Shown in pieces: positions 11,262 through 24,697 of a stretch of 64,000 nucleotides of DNA. The DNA is from Nematostella vectensis (lineage: Eukaryota > Cnidaria > Anthozoa > Actiniaria > Edwardsiidae): the NCBI RefSeq assembly GCF_932526225.1, contig NC_064047.1, forward strand, positions 1,054,001 to 1,118,000, read 5' to 3'. The notes under the pieces were generated by a model that saw nothing but the letters and a program-made list of their open reading frames with translations, had not been told where the DNA came from and did not search any database. The position numbers and the translations under genes were made by a program. Positions within the stretch are counted from its first letter, which is position 1, and the number at the start of each line of letters is the position of its first letter.

Positions 11262-13282
11262 ATGGGTTCACTCATAGTACCTGTATCACAGTTGTACGCT
11301 CCTAGTGATGGGTTCACTCATAGTACCTATATCACAGCTGTACGCTCCTAGTGATGGGCTCACTCATAGTACCTGTATCACAGTTGTACGCTCCTAGTGA
11401 TGGGTTCACTCATAGTACCTATATCAGAGCTGTACGCTCCTAGCGATGGGCTCACTCATAGTAACTATATCACAGTTGTACCCTCCTAGTGATGGGCTCA
11501 CTCAAAGTACCTATATCACAGTTGTACACTCCTAGTGATTGGCTCACTCATAGTACCTATATCACAGTTGTACACTCCTAGTGATTGGCTCACTCATACT
11601 ACCTATATCACAGTTGTACGCTTCTAGTGATGGGCTCACTCATAGTACCTATATCACAGTTGTACGCTTCTATTGTTGGGCTCACTCATAGTACCTATAT
11701 CACAGTTGTACGCTTCTATGATGGGCATTCTCATAGTACCTGTATCACAGTTGTACGCTCCTAGTGATGGGCATTCTCATAGTACCTGTTTCACAGTTGT
11801 ACGCTCCTAGTGATGGGCTCACTCATAGTACCTATATCACAGTTGTACACTCCTAGTGATTGGCTCACTCATACTACCTATATCACAGTTGTACGCTTCT
11901 AGTGATGGGCTCACTCATAGTACCTATATCACAGTTGTACGCTTCTATTGTTGGGCTCACTCATAGTACCTATATCACAGTTGTACGCTTCTATGATGGG
12001 CATTCTCATAGTACCTGTTTCACAGTTGTACGCTCCTAGCGATGGGCTCACTCATAGTACCTATATCACAGTTGTACGCTTCTAGTGATGGGCTCACTCA
12101 TAGTACCTATATCACAGTTGTACACTCCTAGTGATTGGCTCACTCATACTACCTATATCACAGTTGTACGCTTCTAGTGATGGGCTCACTCATAGTACCT
12201 ATATCACAGTTGTACGCTTCTATTGTTGGGCTCACTCATAGTACCTATATCACAGTTGTACGCTTCTATGATGGGCATTCTCATAGTACCTGTATCACAG
12301 TTGTACGCTCCTAGTGATGGGCATTCTCATAGTACCTGTTTCACAGTTGTACGCTCCTAGTGATGGGCTCACTCATAGTACCTATATCACAGTTGTACGC
12401 TCCTAGTGATGGGCTCACTCATAGTACCTATATCACAGTTGTACGCTCCTAGTGATGGGCTCACTCATAGTACCTATATCACAGTTGTACGCTCCTAGTG
12501 ATGGGTTCACTCATAGTACCTATATCACAGTTGTACGCTCCTAGTGATGGGTTCACTCACAGTACCTATATCACAGTTGTACGCTCCTAGTGATGGGCTC
12601 ACTCATAGTACCTGTATCACAGTTGTACGCTTCTATTGTTGGGCTCACTCATAGTACCTATATCACAGCTGTACGCTCCTAGCGATGGGCTCACTCATAG
12701 TACCTGTATCACAGTTGTACGCTCATAGTGATGGGTTCACTCATAGTACCTATATCAGAGCTGTACGCTCCTAGCGATGGGCTCACTCATAGTACCTATA
12801 TCACAGTTGTACCCTCCTAGTGATGGGCTCACTCAAAGTACCTATATCAGAGCTGTACGCTCCTAGCGATGGGCTCACTCATAGTACCTATATCACAGTT
12901 GTACGCTTCTATTGTTGGGCTCACTCATAGTACCTATATCACAGTTGTACGCTTCTAGTGATGGGCTCACTCATAGTACCTATATCACAGTTGTACGCTC
13001 CTAGTGATGGGCTAACTCATAGTACCTATATCACAGTTGTACGCTCCTAGTGATGGGCTCACTCACAGTACCTATATCACAGTTGTACGCTCCTAGTGAT
13101 GGGCTCACTCACAGTACCTATATCACAGTTGTACGCTCCTAGTGATGGGCTCACTCATAGTACCTATATCACAGCTGTACGCTCCTAGCGATGGGCTCAC
13201 TCATAGTACCTATATCACAGTTGTACGCTTCTAGTGATGGGCTCACTCATAGTACCTATATCACAGTTGTACGCTTCTAGTA
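11262..13282. repeat. Satellite block B, copy 1
   Basis: 2,021 bp, equal to 44 monomers (41 of 46 bp and 3 of 45 bp). Mostly CTCACTC-type monomers, with markers ATCAGAGCTG, TTGTACCCTCC and CACTCAAAGTACC. It is collinear without indels with copy 2 at an offset of 8,239 bp, but has a private GCTCATAGTG near 12721. Confidence 0.93.
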
Positions 13283-16200
13283 ATGGGCTCACTCATAGTA
13301 CCTGTATCACAGTTGTACGCTTCTATGATGGGCATTCTCATAGTACCTGTTTCACAGTTGTACGCTTCTAGCGATGGGCATTCTCATAGTACCTGTTTCA
13401 CAGTTGTACGCTTCTATGATGGGCATTCTCATAGTACCTGTATCACAGTTGTACGCTTCTATGATGGGCATTCTCATAGTACCTGTATCACAGTTGTACG
13501 CTCCTAGCGATGGGCTCACTCATAGTACCTATATCACAGTTGTACGCTTCTAGTGATGGGCTCACTCATAGTACCTATATCACAGTTGTACGCTTCTAGT
13601 AATGGGCTCACTCATAGTACCTGTATCACAGTTGTACGCTTCTATGATGGGCATTCTCATAGTACCTGTATCACAGTTGTACGCTTCTATGATGGGCATT
13701 CTCATAGTACCTGTTTCACAGTTGTACGCTTCTATGATGGGCATTCTCATAGTACCTGTTTCACAGTTGTACGCTTCTATGATGGGCATTCTCATAGTAC
13801 CTGTATCACAGTTGTACGCTTCTATGATGGGCATTCTCATAGTACCTGTATCACAGTTGTACGCTTCTATGATGGGCATTCTCATAGTACCTGTTTCACA
13901 GTTGTACGCTTCTATGATGGGCTCACTCATAGTACCTGTTTCACAGTTGTACGCTTCTATGATGGGCATTCTCATAGTACCTGTTTCACAGTTGTACGCT
14001 TCTATGATGGGCATTCTCATAGTACCTGTATCACAGTTGTACGCTTCTATGATGGGCATTCTCATAGTACCTGTTTCACAGTTGTACGCTTCTATGATGG
14101 GCATTCTCATAGTACCTGTATCACAGTTGTACGCTTCTATGATGGGCATTCTCATAGTACCTATATCACAGTTGTACGCTTCTATGATGGGCATTCTCAT
14201 AGTACCTGTATCACAGTTGTACGCTCCTAGTGATGGGCATTCTCATAGTACCTGTATCACAGTTGTACGCTTCTATGATGGGCATTCTCATAGTACCTAT
14301 ATCACAGTTGTACGCTCCTAGTGATGGGCATTCTCATAGTACCTATATCACAGTTGTACGCTCCTAGTGATGGGCTCACTCATAGTACCTATATCACAGT
14401 TGTACGCTCCTAGTGATGGGCTCACTCATAGTACCTGTATCACAGTTGTACGCTTCTATGATGGGCATTCTCATAGTACCTGTTTCACAGTTGTACGCTC
14501 CTAGTGATGGGCATTCTCATAGTACCTGTATCACAGTTGTACGCTTCTATGATGGGCATTCTCATAGTACCTGTTTCACAGTTGTACGCTCCTAGTGATG
14601 GGCATTCTCATAGTACCTGTATCACAGTTGTACGCTTCTATGATGGGCATTCTCATAGTACCTATATCACAGTTGTACGCTTCTATGATGGGCATTCTCA
14701 TAGTACCTGTATCACAGTTGTACGCTCCTAGTGATGGGCATTCTCATAGTACCTGTATCACAGTTGTACGCTTCTATGATGGGCATTCTCATAGTACCTA
14801 TATCACAGTTGTACGCTCCTAGTGATGGGCATTCTCATAGTACCTATATCACAGTTGTACGCTCCTAGTGATGGCCTCACTCATAGTACCTGTATCACAG
14901 TTGTACGCTTCTATGATGGGCATTCTCATAGTACCTGTTTCACAGTTGTACGCTCCTAGTGATGGGCATTCTCATAGTACCTGTTTCACAGTTGTACGCT
15001 CCTAGTGATGGGCATTCTCATAGTACCTGTTTCACAGTTGTACGCTTCTATGATGGGCATTCTCATAGTACCTGTTTCACAGTTGTACGCTTCTATGATG
15101 GGCATTCTCATAGTACCTGTATCACAGTTGTACGCTTCTATGATGGGCATTCTCATAGTACCTGTATCACAGTTGTACGCTTCTATGATGGGCATTCTCA
15201 TAGTACCTGTTTCACAGTTGTACGCTTCTATGATGGGCTCACTCATAGTACCTGTTTCACAGTTGTACGCTTCTATGATGGGCATTCTCATAGTACCTGT
15301 TTCACAGTTGTACGCTTCTATGATGGGCATTCTCATAGTACCTGTATCACAGTTGTACGCTTCTATGATGGGCATTCTCATAGTACCTGTTTCACAGTTG
15401 TACGCTTCTATGATGGGCATTCTCATAGTACCTGTATCACAGTTGTACGCTTCTATGATGGGCATTCTCATAGTACCTATATCACAGTTGTACGCTTCTA
15501 TGATGGGCATTCTCATAGTACCTGTATCACAGTTGTACGCTCCTAGTGATGGGCATTCTCATAGTACCTGTATCACAGTTGTACGCTTCTATGATGGGCA
15601 TTCTCATAGTACCTATATCACAGTTGTACGCTCATAGTGATGGGCATTCTCATAGTACCTACATCACAGTTGTACGCTCCTAGTGATGGGCTCACTCATA
15701 GTACCTGTATCACAGTTGTACGCTTCTATGCTGGGCATTCTCATAGTACCTGTTTCACAGTTGTACGCTCCTAGTGATGGGCATTCTCATAGTACCTGTA
15801 TCACAGTTGTACGCTTCTATGATGGGCATTCTCATAGTACCTGTTTCACAGTTGTACGCTCCTAGTGATGGGCATTCTCATAGTACCTGTATCACAGTTG
15901 TACGCTTCTATGATGGGCATTCTCATAGTACCTATATCACAGTTGTACGCTTCTATGATGGGCATTCTCATAGTACCTGTATCACAGTTGTACGCTCCTA
16001 GTGATGGGCATTCTCATAGTACCTGTATCACAGTTGTACGCTTCTATGATGGGCATTCTCATAGTACCTATATCACAGTTGTACGCTCCTAGTGATGGGC
16101 ATTCTCATAGTACCTATATCACAGTTGTACGCTCCTAGTGATGGGCTCACTCATAGTACCTGTATCACAGTTGTACGCTTCTATGATGGGCATTCTCATA

Positions 16201-16322
16201 GTACCTGTTTCACAGTTGTACGCTCCTAGTGATGGGCATTCTCATAGTACCTGTTTCACAGTTGTACGCTTCTATGATGGGCTCACTCATAGTACCTATA
16301 TCACAGCTGTACGCTCCTAGCG
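13283..16322. repeat. Satellite block A, copy 1
   Basis: 3,040 bp, equal to 67 monomers (25 of 46 bp, 42 of 45 bp), mostly CATTCTC-type. It contains an internal duplication with an offset of 1,270 bp (28 monomers). Marker variant CTCATAG at 15631. Confidence 0.93.
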
Positions 16323-16460
16323 ATGGGCTCACTCATAGTACCTATATCACAGTTGTACGCTCCTAGTGATGGGTTCACTCATAGTACCTATATCACAGTT
16401 GTACGCTCCTAGTGATGGGCTCACTCATAGTACCTATATCACAGTTGTACGCTTCTAGTA
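16323..16460. repeat. Satellite linker L, copy 1
   Basis: 138 bp, three 46-bp monomers. Its first monomers match the start of B and its last matches the end of B (CTTCTAGTAATGGG), as expected for a B block that lost 41 monomers. Confidence 0.85.
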
Positions 16461-19400
16461 ATGGGCTCACTCATAGTACCTGTATCACAGTTGTACGCTT
16501 CTATGATGGGCATTCTCATAGTACCTGTTTCACAGTTGTACGCTTCTAGCGATGGGCATTCTCATAGTACCTGTTTCACAGTTGTACGCTTCTATGATGG
16601 GCATTCTCATAGTACCTGTATCACAGTTGTACGCTTCTATGATGGGCATTCTCATAGTACCTGTATCACAGTTGTACGCTCCTAGCGATGGGCTCACTCA
16701 TAGTACCTATATCACAGTTGTACGCTTCTAGTGATGGGCTCACTCATAGTACCTATATCACAGTTGTACGCTTCTAGTAATGGGCTCACTCATAGTACCT
16801 GTATCACAGTTGTACGCTTCTATGATGGGCATTCTCATAGTACCTGTATCACAGTTGTACGCTTCTATGATGGGCATTCTCATAGTACCTGTTTCACAGT
16901 TGTACGCTTCTATGATGGGCATTCTCATAGTACCTGTTTCACAGTTGTACGCTTCTATGATGGGCATTCTCATAGTACCTGTATCACAGTTGTACGCTTC
17001 TATGATGGGCATTCTCATAGTACCTGTATCACAGTTGTACGCTTCTATGATGGGCATTCTCATAGTACCTGTTTCACAGTTGTACGCTTCTATGATGGGC
17101 TCACTCATAGTACCTGTTTCACAGTTGTACGCTTCTATGATGGGCATTCTCATAGTACCTGTTTCACAGTTGTACGCTTCTATGATGGGCATTCTCATAG
17201 TACCTGTATCACAGTTGTACGCTTCTATGATGGGCATTCTCATAGTACCTGTTTCACAGTTGTACGCTTCTATGATGGGCATTCTCATAGTACCTGTATC
17301 ACAGTTGTACGCTTCTATGATGGGCATTCTCATAGTACCTATATCACAGTTGTACGCTTGTATGATGGGCATTCTCATAGTACCTGTATCACAGTTGTAC
17401 GCTCCTAGTGATGGGCATTCTCATAGTACCTGTATCACAGTTGTACGCTTCTATGATGGGCATTCTCATAGTACCTATATCACAGTTGTACGCTCCTAGT
17501 GATGGGCATTCTCATAGTACCTATATCACAGTTGTACGCTCCTAGTGATGGGCTCACTCATAGTACCTATATCACAGTTGTACGCTCCTAGTGATGGGCT
17601 CACTCATAGTACCTGTATCACAGTTGTACGCTTCTATGATGGGCATTCTCATAGTACCTGTTTCACAGTTGTACGCTCCTAGTGATGGGCATTCTCATAG
17701 TACCTGTATCACAGTTGTACGCTTCTATGATGGGCATTCTCATAGTACCTGTTTCACAGTTGTACGCTCCTAGTGATGGGCATTCTCATAGTACCTGTAT
17801 CACAGTTGTACGCTTCTATGATGGGCATTCTCATAGTACCTATATCACAGTTGTACGCTTCTATGATGGGCATTCTCATAGTACCTGTATCACAGTTGTA
17901 CGCTCCTAGTGATGGGCATTCTCATAGTACCTGTATCACAGTTGTACGCTTCTATGATGGGCATTCTCATAGTACCTATATCACAGTTGTACGCTCCTAG
18001 TGATGGGCATTCTCATAGTACCTATATCACAGTTGTACGCTCCTAGTGATGGCCTCACTCATAGTACCTGTATCACAGTTGTACGCTTCTATGATGGGCA
18101 TTCTCATAGTACCTGTTTCACAGTTGTACGCTCCTAGTGATGGGCATTCTCATAGTACCTGTTTCACAGTTGTACGCTCCTAGTGATGGGCATTCTCATA
18201 GTACCTGTTTCACAGTTGTACGCTTCTATGATGGGCATTCTCATAGTACCTGTTTCACAGTTGTACGCTTCTATGATGGGCATTCTCATAGTACCTGTAT
18301 CACAGTTGTACGCTTCTATGATGGGCATTCTCATAGTACCTGTATCACAGTTGTACGCTTCTATGATGGGCATTCTCATAGTACCTGTTTCACAGTTGTA
18401 CGCTTCTATGATGGGCTCACTCATAGTACCTGTTTCACAGTTGTACGCTTCTATGATGGGCATTCTCATAGTACCTGTTTCACAGTTGTACGCTTCTATG
18501 ATGGGCATTCTCATAGTACCTGTATCACAGTTGTACGCTTCTATGATGGGCATTCTCATAGTACCTGTTTCACAGTTGTACGCTTCTATGATGGGCATTC
18601 TCATAGTACCTGTATCACAGTTGTACGCTTCTATGATGGGCATTCTCATAGTACCTATATCACAGTTGTACGCTTCTATGATGGGCATTCTCATAGTACC
18701 TGTATCACAGTTGTACGCTCCTAGTGATGGGCATTCTCATAGTACCTGTATCACAGTTGTACGCTTCTATGATGGGCATTCTCATAGTACCTATATCACA
18801 GTTGTACGCTCCTAGTGATGGGCATTCTCATAGTACCTACATCACAGTTGTACGCTCCTAGTGATGGGCTCACTCATAGTACCTGTATCACAGTTGTACG
18901 CTTCTATGCTGGGCATTCTCATAGTACCTGTTTCACAGTTGTACGCTCCTAGTGATGGGCATTCTCATAGTACCTGTATCACAGTTGTACGCTTCTATGA
19001 TGGGCATTCTCATAGTACCTGTTTCACAGTTGTACGCTCCTAGTGATGGGCATTCTCATAGTACCTGTATCACAGTTGTACGCTTCTATGATGGGCATTC
19101 TCATAGTACCTATATCACAGTTGTACGCTTCTATGATGGGCATTCTCATAGTACCTGTATCACAGTTGTACGCTCCTAGTGATGGGCATTCTCATAGTAC
19201 CTGTATCACAGTTGTACGCTTCTATGATGGGCATTCTCATAGTACCTATATCACAGTTGTACGCTCCTAGTGATGGGCATTCTCATAGTACCTATATCAC
19301 AGTTGTACGCTCCTAGTGATGGGCTCACTCATAGTACCTGTATCACAGTTGTACGCTTCTATGATGGGCATTCTCATAGTACCTGTTTCACAGTTGTACG

Positions 19401-19500
19401 CTCCTAGTGATGGGCATTCTCATAGTACCTGTTTCACAGTTGTACGCTTCTATGATGGGCTCACTCATAGTACCTATATCACAGCTGTACGCTCCTAGCG
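16461..19500. repeat. Satellite block A, copy 2
   Basis: 3,040 bp, same length as copy 1 and offset by exactly 3,178 bp. Has CTCCTAG at 18809 where copy 1 has CTCATAG, and a private CTTGTATGATGGG near 17357. Confidence 0.93.
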
Positions 19501-21521
19501 ATGGGCTCACTCATAGTACCTATATCACAGTTGTACGCTCCTAGTGATGGGTTCACTCATAGTACCTATATCACAGCTGTACGCTCCTAGTGATGGGCTC
19601 ACTCATAGTACCTGTATCACAGTTGTACGCTCCTAGTGATGGGTTCACTCATAGTACCTATATCAGAGCTGTACGCTCCTAGCGATGGGCTCACTCATAG
19701 TAACTATATCACAGTTGTACCCTCCTAGTGATGGGCTCACTCAAAGTACCTATATCACAGTTGTACACTCCTAGTGATTGGCTCACTCATAGTACCTATA
19801 TCACAGTTGTACACTCCTAGTGATTGGCTCACTCATACTACCTATATCACAGTTGTACGCTTCTAGTGATGGGCTCACTCATAGTACCTATATCACAGTT
19901 GTACGCTTCTATTGTTGGGCTCACTCATAGTACCTATATCACAGTTGTACGCTTCTATGATGGGCATTCTCATAGTACCTGTATCACAGTTGTACGCTCC
20001 TAGTGATGGGCATTCTCATAGTACCTGTTTCACAGTTGTACGCTCCTAGTGATGGGCTCACTCATAGTACCTATATCACAGTTGTACACTCCTAGTGATT
20101 GGCTCACTCATACTACCTATATCACAGTTGTACGCTTCTAGTGATGGGCTCACTCATAGTACCTATATCACAGTTGTACGCTTCTATTGTTGGGCTCACT
20201 CATAGTACCTATATCACAGTTGTACGCTTCTATGATGGGCATTCTCATAGTACCTGTTTCACAGTTGTACGCTCCTAGCGATGGGCTCACTCATAGTACC
20301 TATATCACAGTTGTACGCTTCTAGTGATGGGCTCACTCATAGTACCTATATCACAGTTGTACACTCCTAGTGATTGGCTCACTCATACTACCTATATCAC
20401 AGTTGTACGCTTCTAGTGATGGGCTCACTCATAGTACCTATATCACAGTTGTACGCTTCTATTGTTGGGCTCACTCATAGTACCTATATCACAGTTGTAC
20501 GCTTCTATGATGGGCATTCTCATAGTACCTGTATCACAGTTGTACGCTCCTAGTGATGGGCATTCTCATAGTACCTGTTTCACAGTTGTACGCTCCTAGT
20601 GATGGGCTCACTCATAGTACCTATATCACAGTTGTACGCTCCTAGTGATGGGCTCACTCATAGTACCTATATCACAGTTGTACGCTCCTAGTGATGGGCT
20701 CACTCATAGTACCTATATCACAGTTGTACGCTCCTAGTGATGGGTTCACTCATAGTACCTATATCACAGTTGTACGCTCCTAGTGATGGGTTCACTCACA
20801 GTACCTATATCACAGTTGTACGCTCCTAGTGATGGGCTCACTCATAGTACCTGTATCACAGTTGTACGCTTCTATTGTTGGGCTCACTCATAGTACCTAT
20901 ATCACAGCTGTACGCTCCTAGCGATGGGCTCACTCATAGTACCTGTATCACAGTTGTACGCTCCTAGTGATGGGTTCACTCATAGTACCTATATCAGAGC
21001 TGTACGCTCCTAGCGATGGGCTCACTCATAGTACCTATATCACAGTTGTACCCTCCTAGTGATGGGCTCACTCAAAGTACCTATATCAGAGCTGTACGCT
21101 CCTAGCGATGGGCTCACTCATAGTACCTATATCACAGTTGTACGCTTCTATTGTTGGGCTCACTCATAGTACCTATATCACAGTTGTACGCTTCTAGTGA
21201 TGGGCTCACTCATAGTACCTATATCACAGTTGTACGCTCCTAGTGATGGGCTAACTCATAGTACCTATATCACAGTTGTACGCTCCTAGTGATGGGCTCA
21301 CTCACAGTACCTATATCACAGTTGTACGCTCCTAGTGATGGGCTCACTCACAGTACCTATATCACAGTTGTACGCTCCTAGTGATGGGCTCACTCATAGT
21401 ACCTATATCACAGCTGTACGCTCCTAGCGATGGGCTCACTCATAGTACCTATATCACAGTTGTACGCTTCTAGTGATGGGCTCACTCATAGTACCTATAT
21501 CACAGTTGTACGCTTCTAGTA
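19501..21521. repeat. Satellite block B, copy 2
   Basis: 2,021 bp. Same monomer order as copy 1, with CTCCTAGTG where copy 1 has the private CTCATAGTG. Confidence 0.93.
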
Positions 21522-24500
21522 ATGGGCTCACTCATAGTACCTGTATCACAGTTGTACGCTTCTATGATGGGCATTCTCATAGTACCTGTTTCACAGTTGT
21601 ACGCTTCTAGCGATGGGCATTCTCATAGTACCTGTTTCACAGTTGTACGCTTCTATGATGGGCATTCTCATAGTACCTGTATCACAGTTGTACGCTTCTA
21701 TGATGGGCATTCTCATAGTACCTGTATCACAGTTGTACGCTCCTAGCGATGGGCTCACTCATAGTACCTATATCACAGTTGTACGCTTCTAGTGATGGGC
21801 TCACTCATAGTACCTATATCACAGTTGTACGCTTCTAGTAATGGGCTCACTCATAGTACCTGTATCACAGTTGTACGCTTCTATGATGGGCATTCTCATA
21901 GTACCTGTATCACAGTTGTACGCTTCTATGATGGGCATTCTCATAGTACCTGTTTCACAGTTGTACGCTTCTATGATGGGCATTCTCATAGTACCTGTTT
22001 CACAGTTGTACGCTTCTATGATGGGCATTCTCATAGTACCTGTATCACAGTTGTACGCTTCTATGATGGGCATTCTCATAGTACCTGTATCACAGTTGTA
22101 CGCTTCTATGATGGGCATTCTCATAGTACCTGTTTCACAGTTGTACGCTTCTATGATGGGCTCACTCATAGTACCTGTTTCACAGTTGTACGCTTCTATG
22201 ATGGGCATTCTCATAGTACCTGTATCACAGTTGTACGCTTCTATGATGGGCATTCTCATAGTACCTGTTTCACAGTTGTACGCTTCTATGATGGGCATTC
22301 TCATAGTACCTGTATCACAGTTGTACGCTTCTATGATGGGCATTCTCATAGTACCTATATCACAGTTGTACGCTTCTATGATGGGCATTCTCATAGTACC
22401 TGTATCACAGTTGTACGCTCCTAGTGATGGGCATTCTCATAGTACCTGTATCACAGTTGTACGCTTCTATGATGGGCATTCTCATAGTACCTATATCACA
22501 GTTGTACGCTCCTAGTGATGGGCATTCTCATAGTACCTATATCACAGTTGTACGCTCCTAGTGATGGGCTCACTCATAGTACCTATATCACAGTTGTACG
22601 CTCCTAGTGATGGGCTCACTCATAGTACCTGTATCACAGTTGTACGCTTCTATGATGGGCATTCTCATAGTACCTGTTTCACAGTTGTACGCTCCTAGTG
22701 ATGGGCATTCTCATAGTACCTGTATCACAGTTGTACGCTTCTATGATGGGCATTCTCATAGTACCTGTTTCACAGTTGTACGCTCCTAGTGATGGGCATT
22801 CTCATAGTACCTGTATCACAGTTGTACGCTTCTATGATGGGCATTCTCATAGTACCTATATCACAGTTGTACGCTTCTATGATGGGCATTCTCATAGTAC
22901 CTGTATCACAGTTGTACGCTCCTAGTGATGGGCATTCTCATAGTACCTGTATCACAGTTGTACGCTTCTATGATGGGCATTCTCATAGTACCTATATCAC
23001 AGTTGTACGCTCCTAGTGATGGGCATTCTCATAGTACCTATATCACAGTTGTACGCTCCTAGTGATGGCCTCACTCATAGTACCTGTATCACAGTTGTAC
23101 GCTTCTATGATGGGCATTCTCATAGTACCTGTTTCACAGTTGTACGCTCCTAGTGATGGGCATTCTCATAGTACCTGTTTCACAGTTGTACGCTCCTAGT
23201 GATGGGCATTCTCATAGTACCTGTTTCACAGTTGTACGCTTCTATGATGGGCATTCTCATAGTACCTGTTTCACAGTTGTACGCTTCTATGATGGGCATT
23301 CTCATAGTACCTGTATCACAGTTGTACGCTTCTATGATGGGCATTCTCATAGTACCTGTATCACAGTTGTACGCTTCTATGATGGGCATTCTCATAGTAC
23401 CTGTTTCACAGTTGTACGCTTCTATGATGGGCTCACTCATAGTACCTGTTTCACAGTTGTACGCTTCTATGATGGGCATTCTCATAGTACCTGTTTCACA
23501 GTTGTACGCTTCTATGATGGGCATTCTCATAGTACCTGTATCACAGTTGTACGCTTCTATGATGGGCATTCTCATAGTACCTGTTTCACAGTTGTACGCT
23601 TCTATGATGGGCATTCTCATAGTACCTGTATCACAGTTGTACGCTTCTATGATGGGCATTCTCATAGTACCTATATCACAGTTGTACGCTTCTATGATGG
23701 GCATTCTCATAGTACCTGTATCACAGTTGTACGCTCCTAGTGATGGGCATTCTCATAGTACCTGTTTCACAGTTGTACGCTTCTATGATGGGCATTCTCA
23801 TAGTACCTGTATCACAGTTGTACGCTTCTATGATGGGCATTCTCATAGTACCTATATCACAGTTGTACGCTTCTATGATGGGCATTCTCATAGTACCTGT
23901 ATCACAGTTGTACGCTCCTAGTGATGGGCATTCTCATAGTACCTGTATCACAGTTGTACGCTTCTATGATGGGCATTCTCATAGTACCTATATCACAGTT
24001 GTACGCTCCTAGTGATGGGCATTCTCATAGTACCTACATCACAGTTGTACGCTCCTAGTGATGGGCTCACTCATAGTACCTGTATCACAGTTGTACGCTT
24101 CTATGCTGGGCATTCTCATAGTACCTGTTTCACAGTTGTACGCTCCTAGTGATGGGCATTCTCATAGTACCTGTATCACAGTTGTACGCTTCTATGATGG
24201 GCATTCTCATAGTACCTGTTTCACAGTTGTACGCTCCTAGTGATGGGCATTCTCATAGTACCTGTATCACAGTTGTACGCTTCTATGATGGGCATTCTCA
24301 TAGTACCTATATCACAGTTGTACGCTTCTATGATGGGCATTCTCATAGTACCTGTATCACAGTTGTACGCTCCTAGTGATGGGCATTCTCATAGTACCTG
24401 TATCACAGTTGTACGCTTCTATGATGGGCATTCTCATAGTACCTATATCACAGTTGTACGCTCCTAGTGATGGGCATTCTCATAGTACCTATATCACAGT

Positions 24501-24697
24501 TGTACGCTCCTAGTGATGGGCTCACTCATAGTACCTGTATCACAGTTGTACGCTTCTATGATGGGCATTCTCATAGTACCTGTTTCACAGTTGTACGCTC
24601 CTAGTGATGGGCATTCTCATAGTACCTGTTTCACAGTTGTACGCTTCTATGATGGGCTCACTCATAGTACCTATATCACAGCTGTACGCTCCTAGCG
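21522..24697. repeat. Satellite block A, copy 3 (minus 1, plus 4 monomers)
   Basis: 3,176 bp, equal to the 3,040-bp form minus one 45-bp monomer plus a 181-bp (4-monomer) insertion near 23740-23920. The one-monomer loss is shared with copy 4. Confidence 0.9.
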
